Positions 1 to 7,312 of a stretch of DNA of 10,657 nucleotides are shown here, piece by piece. The stretch comes from Planctomycetota bacterium (GTDB lineage: Bacteria; Planctomycetota; DG-23; SLPQ01): the NCBI GenBank assembly GCA_021160625.1, contig JAGHCE010000202.1, positions 1-10,657 on the forward strand, read 5' to 3'. Every line of letters begins with the position of its first letter. Position 1 is the first letter of the stretch. Below the pieces are notes generated by a model that had not been told where the DNA came from, did no database searches, and was given only the letters and a program-made list of their open reading frames with translations. Made by a program: the position numbers and the translations under genes.

Positions 1-1
1 G

Positions 2-724
2 ACGAAGCTTTCCGCGCAGATTCTCGTGGCGTTGATCCTTGTCGCAAGCGGCGTCAGTATCACCCTCTTTCTGCCCTGGAAGGCTGCGGGGTGGATTTTG
101 ACCGTGGGCTGGATCGTTTTCATCACCAACGCGTTCAACCTCCTTGACAATATGGACGGCCTGGCTGCGGGAGTGGCCTTCATTATCGCCGTCATCTTTT
201 TTGCCGTGGCCCTCACAACGGGCCAGATGTTCATCGCGCTTTTCCTGGCGGTCTTTGCGGGGGCGGTCCTTGGATTCCTGGTGTTCAACTTCCCCCCGGC
301 GAGGATATTTATGGGCGATACGGGCAGCTACGTTCTCGGGTATTTCCTGGGGGTGGCGGCCGTGGTCTTCACCTTCGTGCCGGAGGGGACCATCAAGGCA
401 AGCGTCCTGCCGCTGGTGCTTCCCTTTCTCTTGTTCGCCGTTCCGCTTTACGACACCGTCTCGGTGATCGTCATCCGTCTCAGGGAAGGCCGTCATCCGT
501 TTGAAGCGGACAAGCGGCACTTCAGCCATCGCCTCGTCGACCTTGGGATGAAAAGGCGCGAAGCGGTATTGACGATCTACGCGGCGACGCTCGTCACCGC
601 CTTCCCGGCGCTCTACCTCTACGAACTAAACACCCTCGCCCTCGCCGGCGCCGTCATCCAGGCGTTCCTGGTCCTTTCCCTGATCGCCGTCCTCGAGCAC
701 GCCGGCGCGCGGAAGAACAGGTAA
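2..724 (+). CDS. Undecaprenyl-phosphate glycosyl-1-phosphate transferase, WecA/TagO-type (MraY family), 5' partial
   Basis: The reading frame is open from the left edge, so the true start lies outside the window; a GTG at 26 is in frame but is not a credible start. By family, this polytopic inner-membrane enzyme transfers a sugar-1-phosphate (usually GlcNAc-1-P) from a UDP-sugar to undecaprenyl phosphate, the first step of O-antigen, teichoic-acid or exopolysaccharide synthesis. Visible family motifs are the NAFNLLDNMDGLAAG aspartate motif (about 128-172), the FMGDTGS motif (about 308-328) and a HFSHRLVDLG histidine motif (518-547), which resembles the WecA/TagO HxHHR form rather than that of MraY. 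Several hydrophobic helices surround them. Roughly the first 100 residues are missing compared with full-length relatives. The stop overlaps the start of the next gene (TAATG), so translation is probably coupled. The family call is secure; the exact sugar is unknown. Confidence 0.93.
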   Translation, partial: TKLSAQILVALILVASGVSITLFLPWKAAGWILTVGWIVFITNAFNLLDNMDGLAAGVAFIIAVIFFAVALTTGQMFIALFLAVFAGAVLGFLVFNFPPARIFMGDTGSYVLGYFLGVAAVVFTFVPEGTIKASVLPLVLPFLLFAVPLYDTVSVIVIRLREGRHPFEADKRHFSHRLVDLGMKRREAVLTIYAATLVTAFPALYLYELNTLALAGAVIQAFLVLSLIAVLEHAGARKNR

Positions 725-2868
725 TGGACGCCCGGAGAGAGAGCCCGTTTACCACCTTCGCCGCGTTCCTTATCCTCGTCGGCGTATCCTTGAGGCTCGC
801 CTTCTCCTCGGCGACGGCAAGCTTCACCGGCAACGCGCTGGCGGACCTCGTGGTCTTCTGCGGAATTCTCTTCTACCTTCTGGCCAATCTCCGGGCGGGC
901 GGCGAGCCCTTCAGGCTCAACCTCCCCTCGGCGGCGTTCGCGTTTTTCGTCGTGGCGTACCTGTTGGCCGCCAGGGGCTCGCCCTATGGCTCTCCGGCGG
1001 TATTGCCGTGCATAAACCTGGCGGCGCTCGGGGGCCTGTTTCTGGCGGTCTCCGGGCGTCTTCTGCAGCGACGCGACACTCCCCGCGCAGCGCTCTTCCT
1101 TATGGGGCTCGTGATAATGGCGGCCGCCGCGGCCTTTTTTCAGTACTTCTATGAATTTCCCAGGATGCTCGAAAAGGTGCGGCACCTGACGCCGCCGTTT
1201 ACGCGCGACGAGATCGGCATCAACATCAGCGTGAAGCAGGCCGCTGATTTCCTGACACGCCTGGAAAGCCGCGAGGTATTCGCCACGTTTTTTACGAGTA
1301 ACGTCTTTGCGGGATTCCTGGCGCTCGCCCTGCCGGTGACTATCGGCGCAGGCGCGGCCGCCGTTATTGGACAGGCGAGCCGGCGCTGGAAAATCGCCTT
1401 CACCTCTTTCTCGGGCGCACTGGCCGTTGTTGAGGCAATCCTCGTCGTCCTCACCAAGTCCAAGGCCGGCTTAGCGGCGGCGGTAGGCGGCGTGGGGCTT
1501 TTCCTCGTTCTCCTTGTCTACCGGCTCGTTCGAAGGCGCACTTTTCTCATCATACTTCTCGTCGCGGTGGTCGCCGTAACAGTGGGCGTGTTTGCAGCCT
1601 GGCCGCACGCCGAGCAGTTCACAAACGAGGCAAAAACATCCCTCGGCATACGCCTGGGCTACTGGCGGGCCACCTGGCGCATCATAGAAGAAGCGCCTCT
1701 CTCCGGCGTCGGTCCAGGCAACTTCGCAAGCCACTATTTCAAGAACCTCCATGTCGGCGAGCGCGAAGTCCAGGACCCCCACAACATCTGGCTTCTCGTG
1801 TGGGCCAGTGGCGGCGTGTTCGCGCTGGTCTTTTTCGCGGCCTTCTGGATTCTCGTTTTCGCCGGACCGAAAGTATCAGGTACGTCTCCCCCGCAGCCTG
1901 GCCGCCTGCTCGCCACGGCCGCGCTTGCCGGCGCAGGGCTGCTGTACGCGGCTATGCTCGGCCTTGAAGGCGGCCTCTCGCCGGCGGGAGACCTTCCGCT
2001 TGCGGTGACGGTTCTGGCTGGAGCGCTCTCAGGCGCGGTGGTGGTCTTTTTCCTGTGGCCGGCCGAGGGGGCCCTCGACCTCGGGATAATCCGCGCGGGG
2101 CTTGCCGCCGGGATTGCGGGATTTCTGCTGTCCGCGACGGTTGACGTCACGTTCTCGGATGCAGGGGCGGCAACCGCGGTGGTCTTTGCGGCTGCGGCAC
2201 TTTCCCCCCGGCGCAAGTATGCCGTCCTCAAGCCCGCAACTTTTCAGGCTTTCGTCATCGCCGGCCTGGCCGTAGTCGCCCTTCTTTTGTTCGTGGGGAA
2301 AGTATTCCTGCCCTGCGCCCAGGCGGAGACGGCGCTTGAGGCCGCCAGGAGCCACTTCCAGAGGGGCGAGATGGCGGCCGCCGAGCGGGATGCGCGCACC
2401 GCAAGCAGCCTGAATCCGAAAAACGCCGCCGCCCCCGCCCTCCTGGGCGACATCTACTTTGCCCGCGTCAGTCGGCCCGGCGGCAGTTCAAAGGACCTCC
2501 TGCTTGCGGAGAAGTTTTACAACAAGGCGCTGGAACTCGACTACCTCTATCTGCCCGCCCTGGTGAACCGGGCACGGCTCTACTCAATGGCCGGGCCCCG
2601 CTACTTCTCCCAGGCCCTCAACGCCCATATGACACTCCTGGCGGCATATCCGGCCAACAGCCAGTACAACCTTATGGCAGCGCGGCTTCTTGACAGACAC
2701 GCAGTCCACCGCAAGGCCCTCACATTTTACCAGAGGGCGCTTCACATCGACGCCCACGTCCAGCAACACGGCATACAGCTCTCACCAGAGGAGCACACAG
2801 AGATAACCGAGGCTATCGACCGCCTGCAGGAAAAGATCGCCGCACAAGAGCGCAATGCGCCCCGCTGA
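724..2868 (+). CDS. O-antigen ligase / polymerase family (Wzy_C) membrane protein with C-terminal TPR repeats
   Basis: This 714-residue polytopic membrane protein begins at an ATG that overlaps the preceding stop. By family, Wzy_C proteins either ligate undecaprenyl-linked glycan to an acceptor (WaaL-like) or polymerise repeat units, working on the periplasmic face of the inner membrane. The signature loop is visible: RLGYWRATWRIIEEAPLSGV with following GPGNF (about residues 308-332), then the DPHNIWLLVWASGG segment near residues 350-363. About ten or more hydrophobic segments occupy residues 10-530. From about 535 to 700 the protein is soluble and helical with TPR-like units such as AERDARTASSLNPKNAAA, AEKFYNKALELDYLYLPAL and ALTFYQRALHIDAH. 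A second hydrophobic block (about 395-530) lies between the Wzy_C core and the TPRs. Pairing with a carrier-priming transferase supports a surface-polysaccharide role. Ligase versus polymerase cannot be decided from sequence. Confidence 0.9.
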   Translation: MDARRESPFTTFAAFLILVGVSLRLAFSSATASFTGNALADLVVFCGILFYLLANLRAGGEPFRLNLPSAAFAFFVVAYLLAARGSPYGSPAVLPCINLAALGGLFLAVSGRLLQRRDTPRAALFLMGLVIMAAAAAFFQYFYEFPRMLEKVRHLTPPFTRDEIGINISVKQAADFLTRLESREVFATFFTSNVFAGFLALALPVTIGAGAAAVIGQASRRWKIAFTSFSGALAVVEAILVVLTKSKAGLAAAVGGVGLFLVLLVYRLVRRRTFLIILLVAVVAVTVGVFAAWPHAEQFTNEAKTSLGIRLGYWRATWRIIEEAPLSGVGPGNFASHYFKNLHVGEREVQDPHNIWLLVWASGGVFALVFFAAFWILVFAGPKVSGTSPPQPGRLLATAALAGAGLLYAAMLGLEGGLSPAGDLPLAVTVLAGALSGAVVVFFLWPAEGALDLGIIRAGLAAGIAGFLLSATVDVTFSDAGAATAVVFAAAALSPRRKYAVLKPATFQAFVIAGLAVVALLLFVGKVFLPCAQAETALEAARSHFQRGEMAAAERDARTASSLNPKNAAAPALLGDIYFARVSRPGGSSKDLLLAEKFYNKALELDYLYLPALVNRARLYSMAGPRYFSQALNAHMTLLAAYPANSQYNLMAARLLDRHAVHRKALTFYQRALHIDAHVQQHGIQLSPEEHTEITEAIDRLQEKIAAQERNAPR

Positions 2869-2931
2869 CAGCCCGCCGGAGACTTGCCACGCAAGCGGCC
2901 TTCTTGCACGCAGACCCCAGAGGCTGACAAT

Positions 2932-3252
2932 ATGACCGAGATGGCACAGGATAAAAACAGTGAAGACCTCTGCAGACGCTGCGGGCGTTGCTGCTATGCA
3001 AAGGTAATCCTCGAAGGCGAGATCTACTACACCAATATTCCCTGCCCCTATCTCGACCTCGAAACAAACCTCTGCACCGTTTACGAGCACCGTTTCGAGG
3101 TGAATCCCGACTGCCTCACGGTGGAAGAAGGGATAAAGATGGGCGTCTTCCCCGCCGACTGCCCCTATGTCAAGGACCTGCCCGACTACCGCCCGCCGCA
3201 CACCGATTGTGACCTCGAAGAAATGTCCCGCCTCTACCTCGACGAGGATTAG
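2932..3252 (+). CDS. YkgJ-type cysteine-cluster small protein
   Basis: The protein has 106 residues if it starts at the ATG at 2932, which has AGAGG eight bases upstream. A TTG at 2884 would add 16 residues but has no comparable site, and an ATG at 2941 is also in frame. Nine cysteines are seen: a dense DLCRRCGRCC cluster (C14, C17, C20, C21), then C38, C48, C61, C77 and C93. This CxxCxxCC head followed by spaced cysteines is characteristic of the YkgJ/UPF0153 zinc- or iron-binding family (formerly Fe-S oxidoreductase-like), whose biochemical role is not settled. No signal peptide or membrane helix is present, so it should be cytoplasmic. It lies 63 bp after the ligase-like gene on the same strand, probably co-transcribed and last in that transcript. 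A functional link to glycan synthesis is not shown by the sequence. Confidence 0.85.
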   Translation: MTEMAQDKNSEDLCRRCGRCCYAKVILEGEIYYTNIPCPYLDLETNLCTVYEHRFEVNPDCLTVEEGIKMGVFPADCPYVKDLPDYRPPHTDCDLEEMSRLYLDED

Positions 3253-3271
3253 ATTTCCGCGTTCATGGGCA

Positions 3272-3291
3272 CGGCGGGGTAAGACCCACCG
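3272..3291. terminator. Weak hairpin between convergent genes, possible bidirectional terminator
   Basis: The 48-bp gap between the convergent YkgJ-type gene and the second DUF4139 gene holds an imperfect hairpin. CGG (3272-3274) can pair with CCG (3289-3291), and GGGT (3277-3280) with ACCC (3284-3287), around an AAG loop, with a 2x1 internal bulge. Neither strand has a T tract after it, so intrinsic termination is uncertain. The position is the main support. Confidence 0.3.
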
Positions 3292-3300
3292 TGACACATG

Positions 3301-4650
3301 CTATCTCAGCGTGATTCGGTTCTGCCGGGCATTCTTGCCGAGGTGCTGGGTGTAGGCGTACTCCCAGGAGAACTTGTCGCGCGGCTTGACGTCGTAGGTG
3401 AACTCGACCGTGCGGTAGTCGTGGAGCTTGGCGTCCTCGGCATCGAGCTCGACGTCGCCGTCAATGATGCGCCGCACCTCCATCCGGACGGCCTTGGCCT
3501 TGTAGTTTCGTATCTCCTCGGAGACCTTGCGCGTCTCGTCCCAGCCGTTTACGCGCTGGTGCCTGTCGTAGACGAAGCTCGACCGCCCGACGGCCAACTG
3601 CTTTGCCTCCTCGACCACCTCGTCGTCGGTACCGACGTTGAGCTCGATATCGGCCTTTACGGGCACGTAGGTCACCTTCTGCTGGCCGAGGAATGCCAGG
3701 CCGTCGCGGCCGTTGTCCCGGAACGTGCGGACGATACCGTCGGGAAGCGGCGTCGTGCCGAGCTTGTGCTCCTTGTCGTTCTTCAGGATGAAAAAGCGCA
3801 CCGGCCTCGCGCCGTACTGATGAGGCCTGAGGCGGTAGAGTATGTCGAACTCGACCTGCCGCGCGCGGAAGCTCACGAGGCGCTTCGACCAGCTGTTGGG
3901 AACCGTCTGTGTACCATCGATCGTGTAGATGAAGTACTCCGAGAGGCCTTCTTTTATGATCTCGGCAGGGGCACTGGCGGGCGCCGCCATTTCGGCCCGC
4001 GCTATCATTGCGCCTGCGGCCCTTCTTCTTAGCGACGATACCTCCGCCTTATCGGCTATTATGCCCAGACTGATAGGGGGCACGAGGCCGCGGCGGGCAA
4101 GGTCCTTTATTTTTTCCACGAGGTTGACGACGCCGACGACGAGGCGCACCTGGGCGTTTTCGTAATCTTCGCCTGAGTTGTTATAGACCTGGACGTAGCC
4201 GTCGAGGCTCATCGTCTCTTCGGCCTTGTCGGCTATGAGGACATAGTCGGCCGACCAGGAGATGCCGCTGGTGAAGTAGGTCACCTGGAACTTCACCTGG
4301 CCCTCGACCTTGGAGTCGATGTTCCAGACAAGGTGCTGCGGTTTCTGGCCGGGGAACGTCGTGTCGAGGACCTCAATCTGCTCGGCCTTTTCCAAGGGCC
4401 GGATCTCGACCGATGTCGGGTCGATGAGCGTATTGGCCCAGGAGTACTGGATGCGGTTTACGCCCTTTTTGAGCGACAGGCTCCTCGTCTCCCTGACGAG
4501 AGTCAGGTCCTCGGAGTTGTAGATAGTGAGCTGGACGCTCTCCCTGGGCGGCACCGTCGCTAAGTCGATGTTCTTGGCCGGTGCCGGCACCGCCACCGTT
4601 GCGACAAGTGCGAGCACCAGCAGAGGCATAATCATTTTTCGCGTTTTCAT
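3301..4650 (-). CDS. Secreted DUF4139 domain protein, second of a tandem pair
   Basis: The product has 449 residues from the ATG at 4650, chosen because GGGAGG stands eight bases upstream and because the protein then opens with a signal peptide (MKTRKM, a hydrophobic core, cleavage probably after APA near residue 25). An upstream open extension would run into the preceding gene and lose the signal. Residues 30-85 form an N-terminal beta-type region (SVQLTIYNSEDLTLV). The segment GISWSADYVLIAD with following GYVQVYNNSGEDYENAQVRL (about 129-170) is the recognisable DUF4139 core, and the C-terminal part (about 255-449) carries its second half. An Ala/Met/Pro-rich linker lies at about 211-230, as in many family members. 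DUF4139 proteins are extracytoplasmic and of unknown function. The gene starts 14 bp after its paralogue ends, so they are almost certainly one operon. Confidence 0.85.
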   Translation of the reverse strand: MKTRKMIMPLLVLALVATVAVPAPAKNIDLATVPPRESVQLTIYNSEDLTLVRETRSLSLKKGVNRIQYSWANTLIDPTSVEIRPLEKAEQIEVLDTTFPGQKPQHLVWNIDSKVEGQVKFQVTYFTSGISWSADYVLIADKAEETMSLDGYVQVYNNSGEDYENAQVRLVVGVVNLVEKIKDLARRGLVPPISLGIIADKAEVSSLRRRAAGAMIARAEMAAPASAPAEIIKEGLSEYFIYTIDGTQTVPNSWSKRLVSFRARQVEFDILYRLRPHQYGARPVRFFILKNDKEHKLGTTPLPDGIVRTFRDNGRDGLAFLGQQKVTYVPVKADIELNVGTDDEVVEEAKQLAVGRSSFVYDRHQRVNGWDETRKVSEEIRNYKAKAVRMEVRRIIDGDVELDAEDAKLHDYRTVEFTYDVKPRDKFSWEYAYTQHLGKNARQNRITLR

Positions 4651-4664
4651 TTCTGCACCCTCCC

Positions 4665-5918
4665 TTACCATTCGTTCCTGAGCCAGAGGTGCACCTTGAC
4701 CACGACCGCTTCGACCTTGGCGGCGCCTTCGGGGGCCTTTTCGAGCGGGACGTGGAGTATGAGCGTTTTCGAGTCCTTGCGCTCCCTGGCCCTTTCGGGG
4801 ACGGTGGTGCCGTCGCGGGCGATTTCCCACTGGGCGTCGTGGCCCTTGTGGCCGCAGAGTTCGTTGCGGAGGCTGTTCATATCCTCGACGATGTCGAGGA
4901 CGCAGCCGTCGGTCTTGAAGTTCTCAATGGTGTACTGGAGCGTAACATCCTGGTGGTAGAGATTGCCGTGAACCGGCTGCCGACGGTTTACGAGTATCTT
5001 TCGCTTGACGACGATGTCGCGCGCAAGGCCCAGGTAAAGCTTCATCTCGTCGTCGATGGGGGTGAACTTTCCCCAGTCCTCACCGGTGAAGGCCTCGCCG
5101 CCGTGGGTGTCCTTCTGGAATATGCGGACCTTGCCGAACTGCAGCGGGAACAGGCCCATATTGTGGGCCGAATCGTTTTCGAGCACGTAGCGCATCGAGA
5201 CGTAGCGCTGGTAGGGCTGGTCGGGAACGGGGCTTCCCTTCCACCAGTCGAAGGTGAAGGTTTTCTTGATGGGCACCTTCGTGAACTTCCACGCCAGCAT
5301 CTGCTTGGCTTCGTTGAGGCCTATCTCGCGCTGGAAATACTTCCCGAAGCCCGCCCATACACCTGAGCTGCCGAACTCCTCGCCCGAGAGGTTGTCCAGG
5401 CGGATGTAATTTCTCAAGACCAGCGTCGACTCGTCGTGCTCGGCTATGGCGCGGTAGTTAAACGACCGCCGCAGGTTTGCAAGAAGGTAGCTTATGCGCA
5501 CCTTGGCCGCAAAGGGCCGCTCGGCATAGACCTCCCAGACGAGGGCGTTTTCCCCCGGCGGGTAGGAGGCGTTTATCACCTGGATGAGTTCCACCTTGCC
5601 GTCGGGCCTGACAATCATTTTGGGGTCGCCCGCCTTCTTTGCCCTCGTCGGCATATCGACGATGCGAAACTGGATGGTCCCCTTGTCGATTGCGGTATTC
5701 GACCAGGAGAAATCGATCGTATTGGTGCCCGCCAGGAGCGTCACGATGCGCTCCTCTTCCACGAGCGTGGCGTTGGGGTTGTCGAGCTGTATCTCGACGC
5801 GCTGCCTGACCGGCAGTGTCGTCAGCTTGATACGTCCCAGGGCCTCGCCGCCGGCCGCCAGGAGCACAACCGCCCCCAGCCAGAGCGTCCCCCGCCGGGC
5901 CAATTCCCTCACTTTCAT
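4665..5918 (-). CDS. Secreted DUF4139-like protein, first of a tandem pair
   Basis: The product has 417 residues from the ATG at 5918, preceded by AGGGGA seven bases upstream; an in-frame ATG at 5957 lacks such a site and would put 13 polar residues before the signal peptide. Residues 1-28 look like a signal sequence (basic start, then TLWLGAVVLLAAGG). The mature protein is clearly related to the next gene: VEIQLDNPNATLVEEERIVTL aligns with VQLTIYNSEDLTLVRETRSL, TNTIDFSWSNTAID with VNRIQYSWANTLID, and YIRLDNLSGEEFG with YVQVYNNSGEDYE. It lacks the partner's Ala/Met/Pro-rich linker and carries an inserted segment near residues 90-110. The family match is weaker than for the partner, so it is a diverged member. 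Two cysteines (339, 355) could form a disulphide in the periplasm. The function is unknown. Confidence 0.8.
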   Translation of the reverse strand: MKVRELARRGTLWLGAVVLLAAGGEALGRIKLTTLPVRQRVEIQLDNPNATLVEEERIVTLLAGTNTIDFSWSNTAIDKGTIQFRIVDMPTRAKKAGDPKMIVRPDGKVELIQVINASYPPGENALVWEVYAERPFAAKVRISYLLANLRRSFNYRAIAEHDESTLVLRNYIRLDNLSGEEFGSSGVWAGFGKYFQREIGLNEAKQMLAWKFTKVPIKKTFTFDWWKGSPVPDQPYQRYVSMRYVLENDSAHNMGLFPLQFGKVRIFQKDTHGGEAFTGEDWGKFTPIDDEMKLYLGLARDIVVKRKILVNRRQPVHGNLYHQDVTLQYTIENFKTDGCVLDIVEDMNSLRNELCGHKGHDAQWEIARDGTTVPERARERKDSKTLILHVPLEKAPEGAAKVEAVVVKVHLWLRNEW

Positions 5919-6002
5919 AGCAGTCCCCTTTGTCCTGTGGACCTTCTGTCTGGACATTAGTCGCCGATGTGTGCCGGTTTGTTCCCGGAAAATCGTGCTT
6001 GC

Positions 6003-6020
6003 CCTGTTTGCGCAAGCAGG
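6003..6020. other. 18-bp dyad between kinase and DUF4139 operon
   Basis: CCTGTTTGCGCAAGCAGG is a palindrome with one G-T wobble pair, giving a seven-base stem with a GCGC loop. It starts ten bases beyond the kinase stop codon on the minus strand and precedes the DUF4139 pair by about 85 bp. A short T run (four bases) follows about ten bases later on the minus strand, so this may be a weak terminator for the kinase gene. Alternatively it could be a binding site for a dimeric regulator of the DUF4139 operon. Nothing in the sequence decides between these. Confidence 0.35.
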
Positions 6021-6029
6021 CTCGCCGCC

Positions 6030-7163
6030 CTACAGCGGGTGAAAGGTCGAAGCGGAGTTCGCCGTCCTCGCCAGGGCGTGGGCAGCCGGGTAATCGGGCA
6101 TAAACGGTATGCGCGCCCTGAAGGTCGTGCCCTTCGCCACGATGCTCCTGACCGAAATATCGCCACCGTGCGCGAGAACGACCTCCCTCGCCACGAAAAG
6201 GCCCAGCCCGGTGCCGAAGCCCTTGAGCGACCCGGGCTTGCCATATGAAACAAAGGGCTCGAATATGTCCTGGAGCATCTCGGTGGCTATCCCGATGCCG
6301 TTGTCCGAAACGGCAAGCACCGGCCATCCGTCGTGTTCGGTGAGGTTCACCACGATCCTGCCGCCCTCCGGCATCGCTTCCCTGGCGTTTCTAAGCAGGT
6401 TGAAGCAGACCTGGGAAATCTGGACGGGGTCACACACGACCGGCCGGATTTTCTCCAGCTCGCGCACGACCTCGACGTGGGCCGACGCCAGCTCTATCTC
6501 CAGGAGCGAGAGCGCCTCGAGAACAGGGACGCGCAGATCGACAAGGAAAAACTCGGGGCTGCGCCTCTGCACGTAGGCAAGGAGGTTCTTGATGACGTGC
6601 TCGGCCCTCCGCGACGCCCTTATCACGTTTTCCAAGGCATGACTCTTGGCGCCTGGGCCCTCGGCCACGAGGCCGAGGCTTGCCCTTCCCGCGATCACGA
6701 AGAGCAGGTTGTTAAACTCGTGTACAACCCCCGCCGAGTACAGGCCCAAAACCCTCACCCGGTCGGGATGAAAGAGGTCCTGCGGCCCACCGCCGGGAAC
6801 CGCAGCGGACAAAGACGCACCGAGACCCAAGCCCCGCCCGGCGGCGTCAACAAGCCGGAAGACCTTGATACAGATGTCCCTCTTCCCGTCGGCATGGTCG
6901 ATCTCGGCCTGAAAGCAGACCGTCGATATCTCCGCAGGCGGCGCGAAAAACTCCCTGATCCGCTCCACCGCCGCGGCGCCCAGGAACACCTGGGCCGGCA
7001 CAGGCAGGGAGATCCCCTCCATACCAAGCGCCTCGCTTGCCGGCTGGTTTGCCGCCACTATCCGCAGTGCAGGGTCAAGGCCGAGCACTGGACGGTTGAA
7101 GCGCTTCAGGAGCCTGTCAATCAGACGGGCCCTGGTCTTTTCGGAATCTGCAGGTGTAGACAT
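6030..7163 (-). CDS. Soluble NtrB-like sensor histidine kinase (orphan)
   Basis: This 377-residue protein has no membrane helix. Residues about 24-120 look like a PAS-type sensing domain (PVLGLDPALRIVAANQPASE). A dimerisation/phosphoacceptor helix follows with AGVVHEFNNLL, H148 being the predicted phosphorylated histidine. The ATP-binding domain shows the N box NLLRNAREAM (255-264), G1 DNGIGI (287-292), F box FEPF (301-304) and G2 GFGTGLGLF (315-323). The HEFNN form is typical of the NtrB/HPK4-like group. All catalytic residues are present, so the kinase should be active and sense a cytoplasmic signal. No response regulator is in the window. The only in-frame upstream start lies beyond a TAG six to eight bases before the ATG, and the ATG has no close ribosome binding site. 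It sits between a pilus ATPase gene and the DUF4139 pair; the target pathway is unknown. Confidence 0.93.
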   Translation of the reverse strand: MSTPADSEKTRARLIDRLLKRFNRPVLGLDPALRIVAANQPASEALGMEGISLPVPAQVFLGAAAVERIREFFAPPAEISTVCFQAEIDHADGKRDICIKVFRLVDAAGRGLGLGASLSAAVPGGGPQDLFHPDRVRVLGLYSAGVVHEFNNLLFVIAGRASLGLVAEGPGAKSHALENVIRASRRAEHVIKNLLAYVQRRSPEFFLVDLRVPVLEALSLLEIELASAHVEVVRELEKIRPVVCDPVQISQVCFNLLRNAREAMPEGGRIVVNLTEHDGWPVLAVSDNGIGIATEMLQDIFEPFVSYGKPGSLKGFGTGLGLFVAREVVLAHGGDISVRSIVAKGTTFRARIPFMPDYPAAHALARTANSASTFHPL

Positions 7164-7312
7164 AGACTATCGGGACTCGCTCGACACCCCCTCCAAGAAT
7201 ATCGTCCTGGCGATCCATTGGATCGGTTCACCAATCCCGCTCCGGGAGGATTCACAGGACAGTGCAACTTTCTACCGGAAAAGCGACCCGAAAGCAAGTC
7301 AATTCGCGGAAT

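Noticed and set aside
2782..3297. Minus-strand open frame of 171 codons across the YkgJ-type gene and the end of the ligase-like gene
   Set aside because: It covers two real + strand genes and has no ribosome binding site or family resemblance.
3298..4032. Open frame of 244 codons on the + strand opposite the second DUF4139 gene
   Set aside because: The opposite strand encodes a protein with a signal peptide and DUF4139 motifs. The + frame is a GC-driven antisense shadow with no ribosome binding site or recognisable motif.
5919..5957. Longer start for the first DUF4139 gene at 5957
   Set aside because: No ribosome binding site precedes that ATG, and it would bury the signal peptide behind 13 polar residues.
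7275..7302. Possible promoter for the kinase on the minus strand (TTGACT at 7297-7302)
   Set aside because: No acceptable -10 box lies 16-18 bases downstream; the best candidate, TAGAAA, is about 22 bases away. A sigma54 site was also considered (GG and GC near GGTAGAAAGTTGC), but the spacing is nine instead of ten bases.
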